NCBI GenBank assembly: GCA_017471825.1
Contig: JAFURQ010000027.1
Location: 1-59,477 of the forward strand
DNA: 59,477 nucleotides
Direction: 5' to 3'
Origin: Clostridia bacterium
GTDB lineage: Bacteria; Bacillota; Clostridia; Oscillospirales; CAG-272
Part shown: one piece after another, positions 52,877 to 59,477 of the stretch
How the letters are laid out: every line of letters begins with the position of its first letter
Numbering within the stretch: position 1 is the first letter of the stretch
Position numbers and translations under genes: made by a program
The notes under the pieces: generated by a model
Told to the model about the DNA's origin: nothing
The model's database searches: none
Seen by the model: only the letters and a program-made list of their open reading frames with translations

Positions 52877-54394
52877 TTAGTCAGCCTTGTTTAAAAACTT
52901 GTCTTTTACGGTACGGATAGCGGCGGCAAGTCCATCGGTAAGCTCGGGGGTGAGCTCGCCCGTTTCTCTTATCTGTGCAAGGAGTGCATCCTGCGTCGCA
53001 ACGAGATACTCGAAAAGCTCATCCTGGAAGCGTTGAACATCCTCGACGGGTATATCCTTCAGCATATTGTTTACAACAGCGAAGATGATGGCTACCTGTA
53101 ATTCAACCTCAATCGGTGAATTTCTTCCTTGCTTAAGGACCTCAACGATTCTCGCGCCCTGCTCAAGTCTTGCCTTCGTGTCTGCATCAAGGTCGGAGCC
53201 AAACTGCGCAAAGCCCTGAAGCTCTCTGTATTGAGAATAGAGAAGCTTAAGTGTTCCGGCGACCTTTTTCATTGCCTTTATCTGTGCATTACCGCCGACA
53301 CGCGATACTGAGATACCGGGGTTGACCGCGGGACGTACACCAGCGTGGAAAAGCTCGGTTTCAAGGAATATCTGACCGTCGGTTATCGAAATAACGTTGG
53401 TGGGGATATACGCCGAAACGTCGCCTGCCTGCGTTTCAATGATAGGAAGCGCGGTAAGCGAGCCTCCGCCATATTCCTCGGAAAGCCTCGCGGCACGCTC
53501 AAGAAGTCTGGAGTGAAGATAGAATACGTCACCGGGATAAGCCTCACGGCCCGGAGGACGCCTGATCAGAAGGGAAAGAGCACGGTATGCAACCGCGTGC
53601 TTTGAAAGGTCGTCGTATACAACAAGCACGTCCTTGCCCTGATCCATAAAGTATTCGCCCATAGCACAGCCCGCGTAGGGAGCAATGTACTGAAGGGGCG
53701 CAGATTCGGAGGCGGTAGCGGATACAACTATCGTGTAATCCATCGCTCCGTTTTTGTAAAGGGTATCAACCACGTTTGTAACGGTGGACTGCTTCTGTCC
53801 TATTGCAACGTAGATGCATATAACGTTCTTTCCGCGCTGGTTGATTATGGTATCGGTTGCAATAACCGTCTTACCTGTCTGTCTGTCGCCTATAATAAGC
53901 TCTCTTTGTCCTCTACCGATAGGAATCATAGAGTCTATTGCCTTGATACCGGTCTGAAGCGGTACCGAAACCGACTTTCTCTCGATAATTCCGTAAGCCT
54001 TTCTTTCGATGGGGCGGTATTCACTCGCGGTTATCGGTCCCTTTGCATCAATGGGCTGACCGAGAGCGTTTACTACTCTGCCTATCATAGCCTCGCCTAC
54101 GGGTACGGAAACGACTCTGCCCGTGCGCTTCACAACACTTCCCTCGCTGATGCCGACATCGTTGCCGAGAAGCACCGCACTGACGCAATTCTCCTCAAGG
54201 TTAAGAGCCATACCAAACGTGCCGTTAGCAAATTCCAGAAGCTCGTTAGCCTTGCATTTGTCAAGTCCGTAAACCTTTGATATGCCGTCGCCGACGGAGA
54301 TAACGTAGCCGATTTCGTCCTGCTCGATTTTGGTTGAGTAGTTCTTTATCTGTTCTTTGATTATCTTGCTGATATCATCAATTTTTGACTGCAT
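52877..54394 (-). CDS. atpA: ATP synthase alpha subunit
   Basis: Non-catalytic nucleotide-binding F1 subunit. 505 residues: Walker [15 protein letters not shown] (about 168-181), [53 protein letters not shown] and [17 protein letters not shown]. Twelve bases after atpH. Confidence 0.98.
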   Translation of the reverse strand: MQSKIDDISKIIKEQIKNYSTKIEQDEIGYVISVGDGISKVYGLDKCKANELLEFANGTFGMALNLEENCVSAVLLGNDVGISEGSVVKRTGRVVSVPVGEAMIGRVVNALGQPIDAKGPITASEYRPIERKAYGIIERKSVSVPLQTGIKAIDSMIPIGRGQRELIIGDRQTGKTVIATDTIINQRGKNVICIYVAIGQKQSTVTNVVDTLYKNGAMDYTIVVSATASESAPLQYIAPYAGCAMGEYFMDQGKDVLVVYDDLSKHAVAYRALSLLIRRPPGREAYPGDVFYLHSRLLERAARLSEEYGGGSLTALPIIETQAGDVSAYIPTNVISITDGQIFLETELFHAGVRPAVNPGISVSRVGGNAQIKAMKKVAGTLKLLYSQYRELQGFAQFGSDLDADTKARLEQGARIVEVLKQGRNSPIEVELQVAIIFAVVNNMLKDIPVEDVQRFQDELFEYLVATQDALLAQIRETGELTPELTDGLAAAIRTVKDKFLNKAD

Positions 54395-54406
54395 TTTATC
54401 ACCAAC

Positions 54407-54943
54407 TTAAATAACAATATTCTTTATGCTGTCGGCAAACGCATCAAGGCGCGCTTTGACCGACCCGTCAACCTGCCGTCCCGAGTATCTTATCTTGACA
54501 CCGCCGAGAATGGTCGGATCCACGGTATTCGTAATAATTATTTTCTTGCCTGTATGGGCCTCGAGCTTTGCGCGCATATTCTCCTTCTGCGCATCGCTCA
54601 TAGGTATCGCGGTAATCGCTTCAACCTCTTCAATTCCCATTTCCTCGTTATACATATCGAGATAGGTGCTGCATACATCCCCAAATGAATATACAAGACG
54701 CTTCTCAGTCAGAATCTTTATAAGATTCTTCAGGGTGGGGTGAAGTGCGCCGAAGGCCTCATCCGCAAGGGCGAGCCTTTCCTCCTTTGAGAGCGCGGGC
54801 GTATCCAGCAGTGTTATATATCTTGGATTATTCTTCAGTACGTCTGCCGCCGTTTGCGTGTCGCACTTAATCTTCTCAATCGCACCCTCCTCCTTGGCAA
54901 GAAGGAAAAGAGCGCGTCCGTATTCATTGCGCACGTTCATCAT
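54407..54943 (-). CDS. atpH: ATP synthase delta subunit
   Basis: Joins F1 to the stator stalk. 178 residues; N-terminal helical domain (NEYGRALFLLAKEEGAIEKI) and C-terminal segment with DPTILGGVKIRYSGRQVDGSVKARLDAF, the family signature. Overlaps atpF by four bases. Confidence 0.95.
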   Translation of the reverse strand: MMNVRNEYGRALFLLAKEEGAIEKIKCDTQTAADVLKNNPRYITLLDTPALSKEERLALADEAFGALHPTLKNLIKILTEKRLVYSFGDVCSTYLDMYNEEMGIEEVEAITAIPMSDAQKENMRAKLEAHTGKKIIITNTVDPTILGGVKIRYSGRQVDGSVKARLDAFADSIKNIVI

Positions 54944-55461
54944 TCGTTACCTATATTGTTTATGAAGGTGTCAATCATGGTTTCGTGCTCGGACTTGTCG
55001 ATGTCGCGCTCGATAACCGCCGCGGCAATGCCGATAGCCATTTCGGAAACCTCATTCTTGACCTCATTTATGGCGCGCTTTTTCTCAAGCTCAACCTGCT
55101 CCTCTGCGCGTTCGAGCACTCTTTGTGCCTTTTCGTCCGCCTCGCGAAGAATTTCCTCCTCGCGCAATTGTGCGCGGCGCACCGCGCGCTTCAGAATTTC
55201 CTCGCTCTCCTCGTTTGCGCCCTCAAGCTTTGCCTCGTATTCTGTACGCATTTGCTCGGCACTCGATTGTGCGTTTTCTGCGTTTTCATACATATCATCG
55301 ATTTCCTGCTGCCTGGAATCAATCATATTTTTGACAGGCTTGAATATTAGCTTCCTGAGAATAAAGTAAAGAACAAGCAGGTTGATCCATGCGAAAATCA
55401 TTGTGAAAAAGTTGACGCCTATAAAAGCTTCAAATTTGTCTACAAAAACTTCAAAACTCAT
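54940..55461 (-). CDS. atpF: ATP synthase b subunit
   Basis: Peripheral stalk subunit. 173 residues: one N-terminal membrane helix (about 16-40, NFFTMIFAWINLLVLYFILRKLIFKPV) then a long charged coiled coil (45-150) rich in E, R, K and A. A single b gene is present, giving a homodimer. Confidence 0.95.
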   Translation of the reverse strand: MSFEVFVDKFEAFIGVNFFTMIFAWINLLVLYFILRKLIFKPVKNMIDSRQQEIDDMYENAENAQSSAEQMRTEYEAKLEGANEESEEILKRAVRRAQLREEEILREADEKAQRVLERAEEQVELEKKRAINEVKNEVSEMAIGIAAAVIERDIDKSEHETMIDTFINNIGNE

Positions 55462-55482
55462 GAATCACTCCAAAAATTCAAA

Positions 55483-56593
<1,111 letters not shown>

Positions 56594-56594
<1 letters not shown>

Positions 56595-57070
56595 TAGACT
56601 TTGTTCCCCCTCTCAGATTTATTTCGTTTTCCTATAAGCTGTGAGATCATCAGTATCGGTCGTAGCATCAGTAAGGGAATCAGGGTTGCTATAAGATCGA
56701 AGGCATTGTCAAGCAAGAACGCCAAAACGAGCGTTGCCACCATCGTAAGTGTTCTTATAACGTAAGAAATCTTGGCGGCTGCCTGTATGCTTGACTGATG
56801 CTTGGCGGCAAACTCCGCCGCCTCCTCCTCGTCCATTTCTCCGTCGCCTCGTTCCGCCATAACCTTATCAACCGCACGGTTGGTAGATATGGCAAGAAAG
56901 AGAAAATTCAAGACGGTTACGACGCTTCCGAGCGCCGCCCCCGTAATAACAGAGTAGTGAACGGAGCCCTTGCCGATAATTAAATAAACTCCTATGATTA
57001 TCAGCGATACCAAAAGCTCACCGATTATCATTGCCGCTATTTCAAAAAGCGGCAGCTTGTTTTTTTGCAT
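56594..57070 (-). CDS. atpI: ATP synthase I-like membrane protein
   Basis: 158 residues with four membrane segments (about 10-32, 38-60, 100-120, 124-145) separated by an acidic loop (GDGEMDEEEAAEF). Position and layout match the AtpI (ATP synthase I chain) family, thought to help c-ring assembly. I use ATG 57070, as the longer frame to 57166 overlaps the upstream gene and adds a hydrophilic stretch. The start overlaps the end of the upstream gene by a few bases or lies just before it. Confidence 0.8.
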
Positions 57071-57074
57071 TGAT

Positions 57075-57359
57075 TTATCCCTTGTTTTCTGTATTGTTGT
57101 TTTTGGGCTTGCGAGAATATCTTTCCTTTTCAAGTCTTTCAAGTCCCTCGGAGGCGCGTATCGCAAAGCGTATCATGGAGATAAAGCCGGATATAACGCC
57201 TACGGTTATAAAAATGGCATAAATCCAAGTGGGTAAGGAAAATTTATCCACAAGGAGCCACGCAAAAAGAAACATAAGCGCGACAGGTATCAAAAGCGTT
57301 ACTATCGATTGTGCGACAATGTTTAAAACGTAAAGCGCACTGACCATTCTTTTATACAC
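57075..57359 (-). CDS. atpZ: AtpZ-like small membrane protein
   Basis: 94 residues with two membrane helices (about 12-37 and 43-65), the layout of the AtpZ/AtpI family found at the head of atp operons, followed by a charged tail. AtpZ proteins are linked to Mg2+/Ca2+ entry or assembly of the synthase. GTG 57359 follows CGGAGG at seven bases; the in-frame TTG at 57377 overlaps that site. It begins about 20 bases after pdp. Confidence 0.8.
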   Translation of the reverse strand: MYKRMVSALYVLNIVAQSIVTLLIPVALMFLFAWLLVDKFSLPTWIYAIFITVGVISGFISMIRFAIRASEGLERLEKERYSRKPKNNNTENKG

Positions 57360-57379
57360 GCCGATACCTCCGTTCAATA

Positions 57380-58687
57380 TTAAGTTGCGCCGATTATTTT
57401 ATGAATCAGCCGATCCTCTGCGGGTGCCACATCTCCGTATTCTATACCGGAAAGAAGCTCGAGCTTTGCACGTTGGACAGCCGATTCGTCATTTGTGTAT
57501 AGGGTTGCGATTACCTCGCCCGTGCGTACGGCATCACCCGTCTTTTTGGACAGAATTATACCTGCCGTGTGGTCGATTACCGCATCCTTTGTGGCTCTGC
57601 CGGCGCCGAGCTCAACTGATGCAAGACCGATTTTCTCCGCATCCATATGAGTTATGTATCCGTCCTTGTCTGCGCATACCTCATAAGAGTATTTTGACAC
57701 GGGGAACCGCGAGGGGTTGAGGGTAAGGCTTGAATCACCGCCCTGTGCCGCTATCCACTCGACAAATTTGCCGAATGCGGCACCGCACCGTATGCTTTCC
57801 TCAGCACGCGCTCTCGCCTCGGCAAAAGAAATACCGAGCGCCAGATGCGCTATTGCGGATGCAAGAGAGAGGCACACCTCGGTGAGATCCGCGGGGCCGT
57901 TGCCTCTTAGCGTATCGATAGCCTCCTTGACCTCAAGAATGTTTCCTATATTGTGTCCAAGCGGGGTATCCATATTTGTTATAAGCGCCGCAACGCGCCT
58001 TTTGCACGCGGTGCCTATATCCACCATTTTCTGTGCGAGAGTTTCTGCCTCGGCTGCGGTTTTCATAAATGAGCCCGAGCCGTATTTGACGTCGAGAACT
58101 ATGGTTCCCGCACCGGAGGCGAGCTTCTTGCTCATAACCGAGGAGGTTATTAGCGGAATTGAATCGACGGTAGCCGTCACGTCGCGCAGGGCATAAAGCT
58201 TTTTGTCGGCTGGGGCAAGATTCTCGCTCTGACCTATAACGGCAATTCCCGTGCTTCTGACTTGCGCGAAAAAGTCTTCTCTCGAAAGCGAGGTGTTATA
58301 GCCGGGGAAGGATTCGAGCTTGTCAACGGTGCCGCCAGTGTGTCCGAGGCCGCGCCCCGACATTTTGGCTACCTTACAGCCGAGTGATGCGGCAATCGGC
58401 GCGACGATGAGCGTGGTTTTATCTCCGACGCCACCGGTCGAATGCTTATCAACCGCAAGCTCACCAAATTCGGAGAGATTGACGGTTTCGCCCGAGCTTG
58501 CCATTGCGTCCGTCAGTATGGCGGTTTCCTTATCGGTCATTCCGTTGAAGTAGATAGCCATCATAAGCGCCGACATCTGATAGTCGGGAATTTCTCCCTT
58601 TGTGTAGGCGGCTATCATTTCGCGGATTTCCGCTTCGCAAAGCTCCTCCCCGTGCTTTTTCTTCGTAATTATATCGTACATTCTCAT
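57380..58687 (-). CDS. pdp: Pyrimidine-nucleoside phosphorylase
   Basis: Splits thymidine, deoxyuridine and uridine to base and (deoxy)ribose-1-phosphate. 435 residues of the NP-II family: RMYDIITKKKHGEELCEAEIREMI start, VDKHSTGGVGDKTTLIVAPIAASLG (phosphate-binding loop), KMSGRGLGHTGGTVDKLESFPG signature, and the C-terminal PYNP domain. ATG 58687 starts four bases after the cdd stop; a longer frame to 58768 lies inside cdd and is rejected. Feeds sugar phosphate to DeoB. Confidence 0.95.
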   Translation of the reverse strand: MRMYDIITKKKHGEELCEAEIREMIAAYTKGEIPDYQMSALMMAIYFNGMTDKETAILTDAMASSGETVNLSEFGELAVDKHSTGGVGDKTTLIVAPIAASLGCKVAKMSGRGLGHTGGTVDKLESFPGYNTSLSREDFFAQVRSTGIAVIGQSENLAPADKKLYALRDVTATVDSIPLITSSVMSKKLASGAGTIVLDVKYGSGSFMKTAAEAETLAQKMVDIGTACKRRVAALITNMDTPLGHNIGNILEVKEAIDTLRGNGPADLTEVCLSLASAIAHLALGISFAEARARAEESIRCGAAFGKFVEWIAAQGGDSSLTLNPSRFPVSKYSYEVCADKDGYITHMDAEKIGLASVELGAGRATKDAVIDHTAGIILSKKTGDAVRTGEVIATLYTNDESAVQRAKLELLSGIEYGDVAPAEDRLIHKIIGAT

Positions 58688-58691
58688 AGTG

Positions 58692-59102
58692 TTACATAAG
58701 ATCCTTTCCAAATCCGTGAGGCAAAAGATCTCCGAGGGTAAGCGTGAGCGTATCGCTCTCAGAGGCAATTATCACCTTCAAATCCTTGCCCGAAAATTCA
58801 GACAGCACCTGTCTGCACACTCCGCACGGAGTGAAGGGGGATTTTGCGGCTTCGCCGCATTTTCCGCCCACTATGGCAATCGCTTCGAAATCGCGCTCAC
58901 CTGCGTGCACCGCAGTAAAAAGCGCAACGCGCTCGGCACAGACCGTCGGGGTAAAGGACGCGTTTTCTATATTTGCTCCGGTGTAAACCTTGCCGCCTCT
59001 TGTAAGAAGCGCCGCGCCTACGGAAAAGCCCGAATAGGGGCAGTAGGAACGCTCGCGCGCCTCATTCGCCAGAGCTATAAGCTCTTTGTCGGAAATTTTC
59101 AT
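58692..59102 (-). CDS. cdd: Cytidine deaminase
   Basis: Deaminates cytidine and deoxycytidine. 136 residues with the zinc motifs VCAERVALF (Cys-Ala-Glu) and PCGVCRQVL, and the YCPYSGFSVGAALL start typical of the homotetrameric type. Overlaps deoB by four bases and precedes pdp, giving the salvage order deoB-cdd-pdp. Confidence 0.97.
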   Translation of the reverse strand: MKISDKELIALANEARERSYCPYSGFSVGAALLTRGGKVYTGANIENASFTPTVCAERVALFTAVHAGERDFEAIAIVGGKCGEAAKSPFTPCGVCRQVLSEFSGKDLKVIIASESDTLTLTLGDLLPHGFGKDLM

Positions 59103-59476
59103 GATTCTACCTCAAAATCGACGCCGAATATCTCTGCAATGATTTTGGATATTTCAAAAAATCCGTATCGTGTGCCGAGGTTTTTCGGAGAGGTATTTTT
59201 GTTGTACATAAGCATGGGTATATATTCACGCGTATGGTCGGTGGATGTATCGCCGGGGTCGCAGCCGTGGTCGGCGGTTATAATAAGTGTGTCGCCTTCG
59301 GTAAGCGTCGGTAAAAAGTCGCCGAGCCACCTGTCAAATTCGGTGAGCGCCGCTGCATATCCGTCTATATCCTGTCTGTGACCGTAAAGCATATCAAAAT
59401 CAACGAGATTGGTGAAGCAAAGGCCGCAAAAATCACGCTTTGATATTTCTGCGGTTACCTGCATTCCCTCGGTGTT
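59099..59476 (-). CDS. deoB: Phosphopentomutase, C-terminal part (5' end outside window)
   Basis: The visible 125 residues match the end of DeoB: FTNLVDFDMLYGHRQD, IITADHGCDPGDTSTDHTREYIPMLMY with the metal-binding aspartate and histidines of the alkaline-phosphatase fold, and GTRYGFFEISKIIAEIFGV. It converts (deoxy)ribose-1-phosphate to the 5-phosphate. The frame is still open at the window end, reading NTEG before the first methionine seen, so the true start lies outside. Confidence 0.95.
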   Translation of the reverse strand, partial: NTEGMQVTAEISKRDFCGLCFTNLVDFDMLYGHRQDIDGYAAALTEFDRWLGDFLPTLTEGDTLIITADHGCDPGDTSTDHTREYIPMLMYNKNTSPKNLGTRYGFFEISKIIAEIFGVDFEVES

Positions 59477-59477
59477 T

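Noticed and set aside
57244-57252. TTATCCACA, a DnaA-box sequence
   Set aside because: Single copy inside atpZ with no A/T-rich origin features around; expected by chance.

Overview
The window reads as about 59 kb of chromosome from a low-to-moderate G+C Firmicute, most likely an uncultured anaerobic Clostridia-class gut bacterium. This rests on strong AGGAGG-type ribosome binding sites, many TTGACA-17-TATAAT promoters, frequent GTG/TTG starts, intrinsic terminators nearly everywhere, a long-form HPF, PheS/PheT, single-chain GlyRS, an FMN-riboswitch-controlled RibU and a F1Fo ATP synthase with a Na+-type c subunit. Genus cannot be told from sequence alone. No phage, insertion sequence, integrase or CRISPR array was seen, and gene order is dense and mostly housekeeping.

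Layout. 1-1.9 kb: 3' end of the str operon (fusA end, tuf). 1.9-6.7 kb: FMN riboswitch plus ribU, an MFS permease with a long leader, and a Gfo/Idh oxidoreductase divergent from an AraC regulator. 6.7-11.7 kb (minus strand): small membrane protein, RNHCP zinc protein, mnmE, jag, yidC, yidD, rnpA, rpmH, the cluster normally beside oriC, here facing hpt rather than dnaA. 11.9-23.5 kb (plus): hpt, mtaB, glyQS, luxS, mtnN, secG, rnr, a CPBP protease, tadA, rimM, trmD and a large O-antigen-ligase-like membrane protein. 23.5-30.3 kb (plus): HPr, uvrC behind a structured leader, rsmD, coaD, pheS, pheT. 30.4-36 kb: CvpA-like protein and NUDIX hydrolase (minus), a double-dsRBD RNase III and a beta-helix protein (plus), hpf (minus). 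36.2-40.3 kb (plus): a three-gene exopolysaccharide cluster. 40.4-42.5 kb (minus): ADP-ribosylglycohydrolase, tRNA-Glu and tRNA-Met with an inverted tRNA remnant, and pyrophosphatase. 42.6-48.8 kb: serC behind a structured leader, typA, a Wzx-like flippase, gdhA. 48.9-59.5 kb (minus): deoB-cdd-pdp, then atpZ-I-B-E-F-H-A-G-D-C and pepT, tightly packed.

How it works together. Most genes serve translation and RNA maturation (EF-G, EF-Tu, TypA, GlyRS, PheRS, TrmD, RimM, RsmD, TadA, MnmE, MtaB, RnpA, RNase R, RNase III, HPF), envelope biogenesis (YidC, YidD, SecG, EPS genes), SAH recycling (MtnN-LuxS), nucleoside salvage (DeoB, Cdd, Pdp, Hpt) and energy (ATP synthase).

The points most worth a second look are: candidate structured leaders before uvrC and serC with no family I recognise; a two-carboxylate c-ring motif; an almost leaderless rimM-trmD transcript; an RNase III with two dsRBDs and a tail containing a dispersed 21-nt repeat; an inverted partial copy of the tRNA-Glu 3' end; and a promoter-plus-hairpin unit before the EPS cluster. 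None of these is proof of a new system; the two leaders are the best candidates.
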